Below, one piece after another: positions 10,232 to 19,196 of a DNA stretch of 64,000 nucleotides. Numbering within the stretch: position 1 is the first letter of the stretch; every line of letters begins with the position of its first letter. The stretch lies in assembly GCA_963972255.1 (NCBI GenBank), contig CAXATO010000011.1, positions 62,001 through 126,000 on the forward strand, read 5' to 3'. The stretch is from UBA1479 sp002706405 (GTDB lineage: Bacteria; Pseudomonadota; Alphaproteobacteria; Rhodospirillales; Casp-alpha2). The position numbers and the translations under genes are program-made. The notes below the pieces were generated by a model that was given only the letters and a program-made list of their open reading frames with translations, was not told the DNA's origin and made no database searches.

Positions 10232-11715
10232 TGGCCCGTAGCGTAATCGTGGTCGACCGGATTTCCGATTGGCGTTGGAACCAGGACGGCCTGAACATCC
10301 AGACGGCCGATGCCTTCATCGCCGAAAAGCGCCTGCCGAACAAACGGCCGTTGCGTGTGATCAACCTGTGCCGCCGATACAAGTACCTGTCGGCGGGGTA
10401 TTACTGCTCGCTGCTGTCCGAATCCCGGGGCGACCTGCCGATGCCGACGGTGGTCGACATCATCGACTTGGACAAGCGGGGATCCTACGCCTATGCGGTC
10501 CCCGACCTGGAGCGCATCCTGCAGGCGACGATGAGGCGCCTGGCCAGCCCGCCGACGACCGGGTTCACGCTGCATGTGTTCTTCGGTCGGCCCGACGATG
10601 TGCGGTTCCGCCGCCTGGCGGCCGAAGTCTTCGACACTTTCCGCTACCCGATCCTGGAAATCCAGGTCCTGCACGACAAGCGGTGGCGCATCCAGTCGAT
10701 CCGCCCCCTGGGCATCAACAAGATCAAGGATGACCTGGCGGCCATTTTCGAGGATGCCCTGCGGACCTATGTCCGCGTGCCCGCGTCACAGCGCAAGAGC
10801 CGCCCCTCGGCCCTGTACGAACTCGCCGTCTTGATCGACCCGAACGAACGGTTGGCGCCGTCGGACGAAACGGCGCTCAAGCGTCTGGCCCGGGCGGGGG
10901 CGGACCAGCGGGTCGAGGTCGAATTCATCACCGCCAAGGACATCCAGCGCATCCCCGAATTCGATGCCCTGTTCATCCGTGAGACGACGTCCCTGAACCA
11001 CCATACCTTCCGCTTTTCCCGCAAGGCCGAGGTCGAAGGCATTCCGGTGATCGACGATCCGCGTTCGATCCTGCGCTGCACCAACAAGGTCTACCTGTCG
11101 GAAGCGCTCAAGGCGGCCAACGTGGCGACGCCGCGCACGGAACTTCTCAACCGCGCGACCTTCGACGACAAGCGGCTGGCCGAGATCGAAGCCATGATGG
11201 GCTATCCGGTGGTCCTGAAGATCCCCGACGGCGCGTTTTCGCTTGGGGTGGAAAAGGCCGAGAACCGGGACGACTTCCTGCGCCATGCGGACGGCCTGTT
11301 CAAACGCTCCCGCGTGATCCTGGCCCAGGAATACATGTATACGCCCTATGACTGGCGCATCGGCCTGATCGGCGGCGAGCCGCTGTTCGCCTGCCAGTAC
11401 TTCATGTCGCGCGCGCATTGGCAGATCTACCGCCATGTCGACAGCGAAAAATCCGTCAGCGGTGCGTGGGAAACCATGCCGATCGACGCCGCCCCTCCCT
11501 TGGTGGTCGAGACCGCACGCCGCGCCGCCGCCCTGATCGGCGACGGCCTGTACGGCGTGGACCTCAAGGAGACCGAGGCCGGCGTGTTCGTGATCGAGGT
11601 CAACGACAACCCCAACATCGACGGCGGGGTCGAGGACAAGATCCTGAAGGGGGCCCTTTACGAGCGCGTGATCCAGGAGTTCACCCGCCGCATCGACAAG
11701 GCCAGAAACGGCTGA
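10231..11715 (+). CDS. RimK-like ATP-grasp ligase with N-terminal extension
   Basis: An ATP-grasp enzyme of 494 residues that should join a carboxylate to an amine via an acyl phosphate (family knowledge). The first ~200 residues (RSVIVVDRISDW, KRPLRVINLCRRYKYLSAGYY) match the N-terminal domain of large RimK-family proteins. The ATP-grasp core runs from about 240 to the end, with TNKVYLSEAL, YPVVLKIPDGAFSLGVEKA, LAQEYMYTPYDWRIG and the metal-binding VIEVNDNPNIDGG. It is coupled to the GNAT-C39 gene by a one-base overlap. The substrate is unknown; it is distinct from the short RimK that glutamylates ribosomal protein S6. Confidence 0.85.
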   Translation: MARSVIVVDRISDWRWNQDGLNIQTADAFIAEKRLPNKRPLRVINLCRRYKYLSAGYYCSLLSESRGDLPMPTVVDIIDLDKRGSYAYAVPDLERILQATMRRLASPPTTGFTLHVFFGRPDDVRFRRLAAEVFDTFRYPILEIQVLHDKRWRIQSIRPLGINKIKDDLAAIFEDALRTYVRVPASQRKSRPSALYELAVLIDPNERLAPSDETALKRLARAGADQRVEVEFITAKDIQRIPEFDALFIRETTSLNHHTFRFSRKAEVEGIPVIDDPRSILRCTNKVYLSEALKAANVATPRTELLNRATFDDKRLAEIEAMMGYPVVLKIPDGAFSLGVEKAENRDDFLRHADGLFKRSRVILAQEYMYTPYDWRIGLIGGEPLFACQYFMSRAHWQIYRHVDSEKSVSGAWETMPIDAAPPLVVETARRAAALIGDGLYGVDLKETEAGVFVIEVNDNPNIDGGVEDKILKGALYERVIQEFTRRIDKARNG

Positions 11716-11739
11716 CCGAGCGGCTGACTCAGCGGCGGG

Positions 11740-12522
11740 CTACGCCGCCGGCGGCATCCATCCGGACCAGCACTGGTCGTTGAAGGGCTCCATATGGGCC
11801 GCCTGGTAGGCGGGCCGTGCCTTGATCGCCGCCCACCATTTGGCGGCATGGGGGCGTTTCTCGGGCGACACCTCGATGGGGGCCAGTTCTTCCGTGCGGA
11901 TCACGTAGGGGGCGGCGGCGATATCGGCCAGGGAATAGGCATCACCGGTGACGAAGCCGGTGGCTTTGATCCGCGCCTCGATGCGGTCCATCATGTCGCG
12001 CAGGATATCCAGGGCGGCGTCCAGTTCCTCCGCCGTGTAGGGATCGCGCGCCATGCGATACCACACATGCTTGCGGTTGGCGGTCGGGATGGCGGCCAGG
12101 CGCTTTTCCAGTTCCTCGTCCGACCATTCGCGGGCCATGGGGTGGAAATGGTGCATCCAGTTGTGTTTCTGGATCGCCGGCAGGCAGGTGTCGTCGATGT
12201 ATTTCCCCCACAGCCGCATGTCGTGCAGCAGCATCGGGTCCGTTGGTCGCAGCGGCGGCGTGGGATAGGCTTCGTCCAGATACTCGTTGATGAAGTTGCT
12301 TTCAACCAGCGGATGGCCGTCGACCATCAATGCCGGCACGATGCCCGACGGGTTCAGCTTTTTGTACCAGTCTGAATGGTGTTCGAACTTGTTCAGGTCG
12401 ACGACCTTGGCGTCGAAGGCGAGGCCTTTTTCGTAAAGGCACATGCGCACCTTGCGCGACGCGGAGGATGCCCAGGCGTGATAAAGCACCAGGTCCTGGC
12501 CTGGCGTGGTCGTGGTGGTCAT
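11740..12522 (-). CDS. Glutathione S-transferase family protein
   Basis: A 260-residue GST. The N-terminal thioredoxin-like domain shows SSASRKVRMCL, with a serine at the usual catalytic position, then NPSGIVPALMVDG and ESNFINEYLDE (glutathione gamma-Glu contact region). The C-terminal helical domain contains YSLADIAAAPYV. It is longer than the usual ~200-220 residues because of an extended linker around 100-170. It is convergent with the RimK-like gene and only 25 bases from its stop. The natural substrate is not evident. Confidence 0.87.
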   Translation of the reverse strand: MTTTTTPGQDLVLYHAWASSASRKVRMCLYEKGLAFDAKVVDLNKFEHHSDWYKKLNPSGIVPALMVDGHPLVESNFINEYLDEAYPTPPLRPTDPMLLHDMRLWGKYIDDTCLPAIQKHNWMHHFHPMAREWSDEELEKRLAAIPTANRKHVWYRMARDPYTAEELDAALDILRDMMDRIEARIKATGFVTGDAYSLADIAAAPYVIRTEELAPIEVSPEKRPHAAKWWAAIKARPAYQAAHMEPFNDQCWSGWMPPAA

Positions 12523-12556
12523 GGGTTTCTGCTGGTCCTTGTGGTTGGAAGTGTCG

Positions 12557-12994
12557 TCAGGCAGTCATGCCGGTAATGTAGTCGCGCATGGCGGCGGCGT
12601 CATTTTCGATTTCGTCCATGCGTTCCTTGACCACGTCGCCGATGGAAATCAGGCCCGTCATTTTGCCGTTTTCGGCGACGGGAAGGTGGCGGATGCGGCG
12701 CTGGGTCATCATGCCCATCAGGACGTTGATGCGGTCGTCCGGTTTGCAGGTGATGACGTTGGCGGTCATGGCGTCGGTCACCGGGCGGTTGAGGGCACTC
12801 GGGCCTTCCGTGCCGATGACGCGCACGATATCGCGTTCCGACAGGATGCCGCTGATGGTGGTGCTGTCGTCGGACACGACAATGGCCCCGATCCGGGCCT
12901 CCGCCAGGGTACGGGCGGCGTCGCCGATGGTGGCCCCGGTGGGGATGGTGGTGACGGCACTGCCCTTACGTTCAAGGATATGTTTCACGTTCAT
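12557..12994 (-). CDS. Tandem CBS-domain protein
   Basis: A 145-residue protein made of two CBS motifs, which usually bind adenosine nucleotides or S-adenosylmethionine and regulate a partner. Repeat 1 includes IGAIVVSDDSTTISGILSERDIVRVI. Repeat 2 includes TQRRIRHLPVAENGKMTGLISIGDVVKER. No catalytic or DNA-binding domain is attached. It lies upstream of and in the same direction as the GST gene (34-base gap), possibly the same transcript. Small stand-alone CBS pairs of this type are common in alphaproteobacteria. Confidence 0.9.
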   Translation of the reverse strand: MNVKHILERKGSAVTTIPTGATIGDAARTLAEARIGAIVVSDDSTTISGILSERDIVRVIGTEGPSALNRPVTDAMTANVITCKPDDRINVLMGMMTQRRIRHLPVAENGKMTGLISIGDVVKERMDEIENDAAAMRDYITGMTA

Positions 12995-13098
12995 GGATGC
13001 GTCTCCCGTCTGTTCGCCCGGCCCGCGGCCCGGGGCGGTTTGCGCCCAGTATAACGTAAATTAGAGAGATCAGATACGCGGCTGCGCGCGCCGGCGCG

Positions 13099-13722
13099 TC
13101 AGGCGAAATCACGCTGGGTGATCGGGACGTATCCGGGGAGGTCGCGGAACCGGCCGATCCAGGCCATGACGTTGGGGTAGCTGTCCAGATCGTAGCCGCC
13201 TTCGGGCGCCACATGGGTATAGCCGTAAAGGGCGATGTCGGCGATGGTCGGCTGATCCCCCACCAGCCACGGCCCCGCTGCAAGCCCCCGCTCCAGCACC
13301 GCCAGCGCCGCGTGGCCCTGCTCGAGCTTGGTCGGCAGTTGGGCTTGTTGGACCTCGGTCAGCGGCGTTTCCTGTTCGGTCAGCCAGTACCGGCGCACGG
13401 CAATGGTCGGCTCCAGCGTGTACTGTTCGAAGAACATCCACTGCAGGACCTTGGCCCGGGCCCAGGCATCATCGGGCAGGTACGGCGTGTCCTGGGCCAG
13501 GAAATTCAGGATCGCTCCCGATTCCGACAGGCAGCGGCCGTCTTCCAATTCGAGCACGGGAATGCGGCCGTTGGGATTGAGGTTGGCCAGGAATTCGGGT
13601 GTGCGGGTTTCCCCCTTGGTGACATCGTATTCGACCAGGGTGAAGGGGCGGCCGAGGAAGCGAAGTATCAGCCGGCATTTGTAGCCATTGCCCGACGGCA
13701 GAAAATCGTGGAGCGTGATCAT
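13099..13722 (-). CDS. Glutathione S-transferase family protein
   Basis: A 207-residue GST. The N-terminal domain starts MITLHDFLPSGNGYKCRLILRFLG, followed by NPNGRIPVLELEDG and LSESGAILNFLA. The C-terminal domain has the N-capping type motif TIADIALYGYTHV. I started at 13722 because the conserved beta-1 strand begins there; the open frame upstream belongs to the opposite-strand ankyrin gene. It is divergent from that gene with a very short interval (about 50 bases), so their promoters must overlap. Confidence 0.88.
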   Translation of the reverse strand: MITLHDFLPSGNGYKCRLILRFLGRPFTLVEYDVTKGETRTPEFLANLNPNGRIPVLELEDGRCLSESGAILNFLAQDTPYLPDDAWARAKVLQWMFFEQYTLEPTIAVRRYWLTEQETPLTEVQQAQLPTKLEQGHAALAVLERGLAAGPWLVGDQPTIADIALYGYTHVAPEGGYDLDSYPNVMAWIGRFRDLPGYVPITQRDFA

Positions 13723-13771
13723 GGGCAAAAGCCTATCCGTGGCCCCGGGCCCGCGCAATCGAAGAAGTGTC

Positions 13772-14257
13772 ATGACGCGATTGATATTCCTCATCTGTGT
13801 TCTGGTGATTGCCGCCGCCGGCCCGGCGCAAACCCAGGCCCCGCCGGCGACCGGGACCACGCTTGACCTGGTGCGCGCCGCCACCGACGGTGATTTTGAT
13901 CGGCTTGTCCAACTGTTGCGGGCCGGGGCCGATCCCAATGTGGTCGGCGCGGATTGGCGCTCGCCGCTGGTCCTTGCGGCGGCGCAGGGGCGGCTCGACA
14001 TGGTGCGGGCGTTGGTTCGCGCCGGTGCACGGGTCGACTGGCAGGACGCGGACAAGGCCACGCCTCTCATCATGGCGACCATCGGCAATCACGAAGCCGT
14101 CGTCGAATACCTGATTCGCGCGGGGGCGGACCCGATGCTGACGGATCGCTGGGGGCGCAGGGCTCTGGACTACGCGTTGATGAGAGGTAAGAATGATGCC
14201 GTCGCCCGCATGTTGCGGCGGGCGGAGATCAACCGGCCCCTTCAAAAAAACAAATAA
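13772..14257 (+). CDS. Exported ankyrin-repeat protein
   Basis: A 161-residue protein with a cleavable-looking signal peptide (MTRLIFLICVLVIAAAGPAQTQA) and then about four ankyrin repeats (VRAATDGDFDRLVQLLRAGADPN; SPLVLAAAQGRLDMVRALVRAGA; TPLIMATIGNHEAVVEYLIRAGADP; a final RRALDYALMRGKNDAVARML). The start is placed at 13772, where the signal peptide begins. Periplasmic protein-protein binding is the likely role; no partner is evident. It is followed by a TauD-type dioxygenase gene 35 bases on. Confidence 0.85.
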   Translation: MTRLIFLICVLVIAAAGPAQTQAPPATGTTLDLVRAATDGDFDRLVQLLRAGADPNVVGADWRSPLVLAAAQGRLDMVRALVRAGARVDWQDADKATPLIMATIGNHEAVVEYLIRAGADPMLTDRWGRRALDYALMRGKNDAVARMLRRAEINRPLQKNK

Positions 14258-14292
14258 CGGGCTGTATCGGTTCAAGCATGGGAGGCGACTAC

Positions 14293-15165
14293 ATGAGCCG
14301 CGACTATCCTTTCGAAATTCAGTCTCTGACCGGGGCCATGGGTGCCCGGATCAACGGCGTCAATCTGTCCGAAGACCTTGATGCCGACACCTTCGCCGCC
14401 GTCACCGACGCGCTGCATGAATATCTGGTGCTGGTGTTTTCCGATCAGGATCTGACGCCGGCGGAGCAAAGCCGGTTTTCCCAGCGTTTCGGGCCGGCGG
14501 AACCGCATCCTTACGGATCGCGGGCCGGGGTCAACAACGAGCACCCCGAAGTCATCGTGCTGGAAACCAAGCCGGGCCGCCGGGGCGCGCGCAACGATTT
14601 CTGGCATTCCGACATCTCGGCTTCGAAAGAGCCGCCGGCCCTGTCGCTGCTGCACGCGCGGATCGTGCCCGAAGGCCGCGGCGACACCATGTTCTGTAAC
14701 ATGTATCGGGCGCTGGAAACCCTGTCGCCGGCCATGCAGGACATGTTGCGCGGGCTCGACGCCATGCATTCGCCGGACGCCATTCGGCAGCGCAACCTGG
14801 CCGAGCCGGACACGGATTCGCCGCAGATTCCCGCCAACCTGGCGTCGTTCCGTCATCCGGTGGTGCGCACCCATCCGGAAACGGGGCGCGACGCGCTTTA
14901 CGTCAACACCTTCTTCACCACCAACTTCGTGGACATGACGAAAGAGGAAAGCCGGCCGTTGCTGGATTTCCTGATGGACCATGCGACGCAGCCGGAGAAT
15001 GTCTACCGCCATCGCTGGCAGGAAGGTGACTTCGTGATGTGGGACAATCGGGCGACCATGCATTACGCCGTGCGGGATTACGACGAAAACATGCCCCGGC
15101 GCATGCATCGCACCACGGCGGGCGGTGACCGGCCGTTCCTGAAGGGTCGCGCCACGGCCGCCTGA
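14293..15165 (+). CDS. TauD/TfdA-family Fe(II)/2-oxoglutarate dioxygenase
   Basis: A non-haem iron dioxygenase of 290 residues. Visible features: the N-terminal ALGARI-like GAMGARINGVNLSEDL, the HxD iron ligands in FWHSDISAS, the distal histidine in TMHYAVRDY, and the 2-oxoglutarate Arg in RRMHRTTAGGDRP. The ATG at 14293 sits after a GGAGG site; an ATG at 14278 is in frame but lacks one. The closest known functions are taurine or 2,4-D type oxygenation, but no sulfonate transporter adjoins, so the substrate is open. Confidence 0.88.
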   Translation: MSRDYPFEIQSLTGAMGARINGVNLSEDLDADTFAAVTDALHEYLVLVFSDQDLTPAEQSRFSQRFGPAEPHPYGSRAGVNNEHPEVIVLETKPGRRGARNDFWHSDISASKEPPALSLLHARIVPEGRGDTMFCNMYRALETLSPAMQDMLRGLDAMHSPDAIRQRNLAEPDTDSPQIPANLASFRHPVVRTHPETGRDALYVNTFFTTNFVDMTKEESRPLLDFLMDHATQPENVYRHRWQEGDFVMWDNRATMHYAVRDYDENMPRRMHRTTAGGDRPFLKGRATAA

Positions 15166-15194
15166 TCGAAAGGCGCGGATGGATCGGGGGGTGT

Positions 15195-15764
15195 TTACCC
15201 TGTGATGCTTGAGGTCGCGTCGAGCGGCCCGAAGACTTCGTCGAAGAAGGCGGTCAGGCCGGCATCCGGATTGACGTGCTCGAACTTGAACACGCCGAGG
15301 CCGTTGGCGACCGTGATGCCGTCGTTCGAGCAGGGCAGACGCAGGACCACCGCACGGCCCCGATAACCGGCAAGGGTTTCGAATTGCTTGACCTCGCAAT
15401 GGGGGGCCATCTCGTAGGTCAGTCGGCCGCAGCCGCCGCGTGCGCTCAGGCCGATGGCCTTGGGCGGCACCTCGATGGGGGAGCGGCCCGTGTAATCCGC
15501 GCCGAACGCCTCGGTCAGGCCCGACCCCCAGAAACGATAGACCGAGGCAAGCGGTGCCGGCGTGATGTCGGTGATGTTCATGAAGCGGACGGTTTCCGGA
15601 TTCAGTGCCGCCAGGTCGACCTGGGACAGTGCCGGCACCGTCCGGTCGCCGCGCAGGTTCTGCCAGTAATCCAGAACCTCGCGATGGAAGGGCGGAAGAT
15701 TATTTCCCGCTTCAAGGAACGTGGATTTTATGGTGACCGTGCTGCCCATGGGTTTGTTCATCAA
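15195..15764 (-). CDS. PAS_5-type PAS-domain protein
   Basis: A 189-residue soluble protein that is one PAS-like domain of the alphaproteobacterial PAS_5 type: VLDYWQNLRGDRTVPALSQVDLAALNPE at the start, then YRFWGSGLTEAFGADYTGRS. No output domain is attached, so it may act as a sensor subunit or through protein contacts. It is convergent with the dioxygenase gene. Two methionines (15764 and 15761) are adjacent; an upstream extension of the frame has no homology-like content. Confidence 0.8.
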   Translation of the reverse strand: MMNKPMGSTVTIKSTFLEAGNNLPPFHREVLDYWQNLRGDRTVPALSQVDLAALNPETVRFMNITDITPAPLASVYRFWGSGLTEAFGADYTGRSPIEVPPKAIGLSARGGCGRLTYEMAPHCEVKQFETLAGYRGRAVVLRLPCSNDGITVANGLGVFKFEHVNPDAGLTAFFDEVFGPLDATSSITG

Positions 15765-15964
15765 GCTGCCTAATCAGAATGAGAATCGTGCAAACTGAAC
15801 CGCAATCATTGTGCCAGTTCGGGCGGCCCGGAGACATCGGACATAAGGCATAACCCCAGGAGGACTGCGGCATAGATGATTGTCGGAGCATTGGGTGAGA
15901 TAATGATTCGATAATTCTAGAAATATCGTTGCAAATTCCGGCCGCCATGCCTAATCTGGGTGCC

Positions 15965-16294
15965 ATGGATACGGACCACGCCGCCAAACAGCTTGCCGAA
16001 CTCGGCAACCCGCACCGCCTTCTCGCCTTCCGTCTGTTGGTCAAGGCGGGGACGGACGGCTTGTCGGTCGGCGAGATCCAGGACCTCCTGCAGATTCCCG
16101 CATCAACCCTGTCCCACCACGTGTCCCGCCTTGTCTGGGCGGGCCTGGTGGACCAGACCCGCGAGGGCCGAACCCTGCGCTGCCGCGCCAATTTCGCCGC
16201 CATGCACGGTCTGATCGGCTTCCTCGCCGATGAATGCTGCACCGGCGTCACGGCGACTTGCACCGCGCCGGCGGCCAAGATCGCCACCCCTTGA
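15965..16294 (+). CDS. ArsR/SmtB-family metalloregulator
   Basis: A 109-residue winged-helix repressor: AKQLAELGNPHRLLAFRLLVKAG, then LSVGEIQDLLQIPASTLSHHVSRLVWAGLVDQ (recognition helix) and TREGRTLRCRANFAAMHGLIGFL (wing). The C-terminus has a CC pair and another Cys (ECCTGVTATC), as in family members that bind arsenite or other thiophilic metals. The ATG at 15965 begins the conserved part; two in-frame ATGs lie upstream (15929, 15947). It sits 16 bases before an ArsP-type permease, so it is probably its autorepressed regulator. Confidence 0.85.
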   Translation: MDTDHAAKQLAELGNPHRLLAFRLLVKAGTDGLSVGEIQDLLQIPASTLSHHVSRLVWAGLVDQTREGRTLRCRANFAAMHGLIGFLADECCTGVTATCTAPAAKIATP

Positions 16295-16310
16295 TGACAA
16301 GAGATCCGCG

Positions 16311-17390
16311 ATGAGCGACACAATCTTCACCCCGCCCCTGCAAACGCCCGCCGATACGCCCGCGTCACCCGCCCGGCCGGGACTGCTGGGCCGTCTGAAG
16401 CGGCTGGACCGTGTTTTTCTGGTCATTCTGACCGGGATTCTGATCCTGGCGGCCCTCAACCGGGAGCAGGCGGCCGCGAGCATCCTGTTCGTCGCGGATG
16501 CCTACAGCTTCATCGCGCCGTTCTTTCTGATGTCGGTCCTGGCCGCGGCCTGGACCAAGGCCACGGGCCTGGACCGTCAGATCGCCCGCGCCTTCACCAG
16601 CCGGCCCATGACGGCGATCTTCCTGGCGGCGCTGTTCGGCGCCATTTCTCCGTTCTGTTCCTGCGGGGTCGTGCCGATCATCGCCGGATTGCTCAGCGCC
16701 GGGGTGCCGCTGGCACCGGTCATGGCGTTCTGGATCGCCTCGCCCCTCATGGATCCGCAGATCTTCATCCTGATGGCCGCCGTGTTCGGCCTGCCGTTTA
16801 CGGTGTTCAAGGCCGCCGCCGCGGTGGTCCTGGGCCTGGGGGCGGGTTACGGCACCCATGTCCTGGTCGCCCGGGGGGCTTTCGCCGATCCCCTGAAGGG
16901 GGCGGTCACGTCCTGTTGCGGGGCGCGCAAGAAGGCGCTGGCGGGCGCTCCGGTCGAATGGGGGTTCTGGCGCGACCGGGAGCGCGTTGCCCTGTTCCGG
17001 GACGAAAGCCGCACGATCGGCTGGTTCCTGTTCAAATGGCTGACCCTGGCATTCCTCATCGAAAGCCTGATGGTCGCCTATATTCCCGCCGATCAGGTCG
17101 GGCGGTGGCTCGGTGGCGGTGACTGGTGGGCCATTCCGGCCGCCGTGGCGGTCGGTGTGCCGGCCTATCTGAACGGCTTCGCCGCGATTCCGACAATCGA
17201 CGGGCTGATGGACCTGGGCATGGCGCCCGGTCCGGCCATGGCCTTCATGATCGCGGGCGGCGTCACGTCGATCCCCGCCGCCATGGCCGTCTGGGCCCTG
17301 GTCAAGCGCCCGACCTTCGTCTGGTATATCGTCCTTGGTTTGACGGGATCGCTGCTCGCCGGAATATTGGCCCAGGCCGTTCTCGGCTGA
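16311..17390 (+). CDS. ArsP/DUF318-type membrane permease
   Basis: A 359-residue polytopic membrane protein of the permease family that includes organoarsenical exporter ArsP. About eight to ten hydrophobic segments are visible. The signature FCSCGVVPIIAGLLSAGVPLAPVMAFWIASPLMDPQ, with its CSC, is present, and a central cytoplasmic loop has a second Cys pair (TSCCGARK). The ATG is 16 bases after the stop of the ArsR gene, so the pair is one operon, presumably metal or metalloid inducible. Which ion or organometal is moved cannot be read from the sequence. Confidence 0.85.
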   Translation: MSDTIFTPPLQTPADTPASPARPGLLGRLKRLDRVFLVILTGILILAALNREQAAASILFVADAYSFIAPFFLMSVLAAAWTKATGLDRQIARAFTSRPMTAIFLAALFGAISPFCSCGVVPIIAGLLSAGVPLAPVMAFWIASPLMDPQIFILMAAVFGLPFTVFKAAAAVVLGLGAGYGTHVLVARGAFADPLKGAVTSCCGARKKALAGAPVEWGFWRDRERVALFRDESRTIGWFLFKWLTLAFLIESLMVAYIPADQVGRWLGGGDWWAIPAAVAVGVPAYLNGFAAIPTIDGLMDLGMAPGPAMAFMIAGGVTSIPAAMAVWALVKRPTFVWYIVLGLTGSLLAGILAQAVLG

Positions 17391-17544
17391 CGACCCCCGG
17401 GGTTGTGCGGCAATTGCAGTAAATTTTACGCCATTGGCAGGTTGCGGCGGCGTGGCCGTGCGGGCAAGCTATCCCAAGTCGGACCGCATCGGCGGCATAT
17501 ATCGGCTTGCCCGCCGCGGTTTCACCTGATCCAAGGACCAGTCA

Positions 17545-17778
17545 ATGACAAGCACCGAAACGAAGAAGACCGTCGCCGCCATCTCGTTTCACGACAACAA
17601 GAACCTGTCCATCGACATCGAGGACATCGTCGGCATTGATGTCGGCACGCCGCAGGAATTGACGCCCGGCGTATGGTTCGTCGATCTGATCATCCGCTCC
17701 GCCGTCGGCAACGTGTCGCTGCAGCTGACGTCGGACAGTCTGGAAAAGTTGCAAGGCCTCCAGCCGAGCGACCGCTAG
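17545..17778 (+). CDS. Small hypothetical protein, 77 aa
   Basis: A short soluble protein (MTSTETKKTVAAISFHDNKN then LSIDIEDIVGIDVGTPQEL) with no membrane segment or signal. Its alternating pattern suggests a beta-rich fold. The ATG follows a CAAGGACC ribosome-like site. It lies alone between the permease gene and the convergent cupin gene. I do not recognise the family. Confidence 0.6.
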   Translation: MTSTETKKTVAAISFHDNKNLSIDIEDIVGIDVGTPQELTPGVWFVDLIIRSAVGNVSLQLTSDSLEKLQGLQPSDR

Positions 17779-17806
17779 GCCGCTCCGCCGGTCGGCAAAA
17801 GGGGCG

Positions 17807-18310
17807 TCAGGCCGGCACCAGCGGCGTGCGCTTGACGCCGTTCATGTTCATGCCTTCGATGCGGATCAGGCGGGTCGCGGAATCCCGCGCCGGGCAGTGC
17901 ACGTCGCCGACCTGATACACGCGGGCATCGCCCGGAACCATCGTGTAGCTTTCGCGCGGCTTGACCTTGCCGGGCTTGTCGCCCTGGGGCGGCTCGACGA
18001 TGTCGTATTCCGTCATCGTGGTCTCGCCGAAGGCTTGGCCGTAGATCGCCCAGGCCGGGCCGTGGTCATGCGGATGGCCGGTTTTGGCCCCCTCATAGAC
18101 ATGGGTCAGGATGCAGAATCCCAGGTCCGGGTCCTCATAGACGATGTTGCGTTCGCCCTCGGCGTCATCGCCCAGGTTGGCGTCGACGAATCCGGGGTCC
18201 TTCAGCGCTTTTTCCACCAGCTTGCGGCTTTCTTCAAGCTGGGCGGGGCCTTGCCCCTGGGCCAGAACCTGCTTCAGGTCTTTGGCAAACGCATCAAGTG
18301 AATAACTCAT
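17807..18310 (-). CDS. Cupin-fold protein (thiol dioxygenase-like)
   Basis: A 167-residue protein with a cupin barrel. A GHPHDHGPAWAIYGQAFGET segment supplies two or three metal-ligand histidines and a Glu/Gln in the first cupin motif, and YQVGDVHCPA supplies the second-motif His. The arrangement resembles cysteine-dioxygenase-like cupins. The N-terminal ~60 residues are helical. The neighbour at 18398 is a divergent SDR gene, and the intergenic sequence is AT-rich (18340-18385), suitable for two promoters. The substrate is unknown. Confidence 0.75.
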   Translation of the reverse strand: MSYSLDAFAKDLKQVLAQGQGPAQLEESRKLVEKALKDPGFVDANLGDDAEGERNIVYEDPDLGFCILTHVYEGAKTGHPHDHGPAWAIYGQAFGETTMTEYDIVEPPQGDKPGKVKPRESYTMVPGDARVYQVGDVHCPARDSATRLIRIEGMNMNGVKRTPLVPA

Positions 18311-18397
18311 GGTATCGAAACTCCCTGTTCGTCGGCGGTCTGTGGTTTATAAAACTACCACATCGAAAAAAAATGATCTGCATCAAGGAAGCATTCA

Positions 18398-19177
18398 ATG
18401 AGCACAAATTCCCATACGCCCGCATCCAAAGTCGCCATCGTCACCGGTGCCGGCACCGGCGTCGGCCGCGCGGCCGCGCTGGCCCTTCTGGCGGACGGAT
18501 ATTCGGTGACCCTGGCGGGCCGCCGTGCCGACATGCTGGAGGAAACCAAGGCCCTTGCGGGCGATGCCGGCAGCCGGGCCCTGGTTCAGCCCACGGACGT
18601 CACCGACCCGGAGGCGATCAAGGCAATGTTCAAAGTCACCACGGATGCCCATGGCCGGGTCGATGTGATCTTCAACAATGCGGGCGCCAATGCGCCGGGC
18701 ATTCTGCTCGAGGATTTGAAGGTCGAGGACTGGAAGCGCGTCGTCGACGTCAACCTGACGGGCGTGTTCCTGTGCATTCAGGAAGCTTTCCGCGTGATGA
18801 AGGCGCAGACCCCAATGGGCGGGCGTATCATCAACAACGGCTCGATCTCGGCCCATGCGCCCAGGCCGGATTCCATCCCCTATACGGCAACCAAGCATGC
18901 GGTCACCGGCATGACCAAGACGGCGGCGCTGGACGGGCGCAAATACGACATCGCGGTCAGCCAGGTCGACATCGGCAATGCCGTATCGCCGATGACCGAG
19001 CGCATGGCCCAGGGGCACGGCGTGAAGCAGTCCGACGGCACCCTGAAGGTGGAACCGCGCATGCCCGCCGAACATGTCGGCGAGGCCGTCGTCATGATGG
19101 CCAACCTGCCCATGGATACGAACATTCAGTTCCTCACCATCCAGGCGACGAAAATGCCCTGGATCGGGCGGGGATAA
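18398..19177 (+). CDS. Short-chain dehydrogenase/reductase
   Basis: A classical SDR of 259 residues. It has the NAD(P)-binding TGAGTGVGRA, the NNAGAN motif, and a catalytic Ser-Tyr-Lys set in NNGSIS and YTATKHA. The cofactor-selecting segment LAGRRADML has Arg after the second beta strand, which favours NADP(H) (inference). It is tail-to-tail with a second SDR gene on the other strand, with only about 19 bases between stops. The substrate is unknown. Confidence 0.92.
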   Translation: MSTNSHTPASKVAIVTGAGTGVGRAAALALLADGYSVTLAGRRADMLEETKALAGDAGSRALVQPTDVTDPEAIKAMFKVTTDAHGRVDVIFNNAGANAPGILLEDLKVEDWKRVVDVNLTGVFLCIQEAFRVMKAQTPMGGRIINNGSISAHAPRPDSIPYTATKHAVTGMTKTAALDGRKYDIAVSQVDIGNAVSPMTERMAQGHGVKQSDGTLKVEPRMPAEHVGEAVVMMANLPMDTNIQFLTIQATKMPWIGRG

Positions 19178-19196
19178 GCTCCGGCGCGACTGTCGT

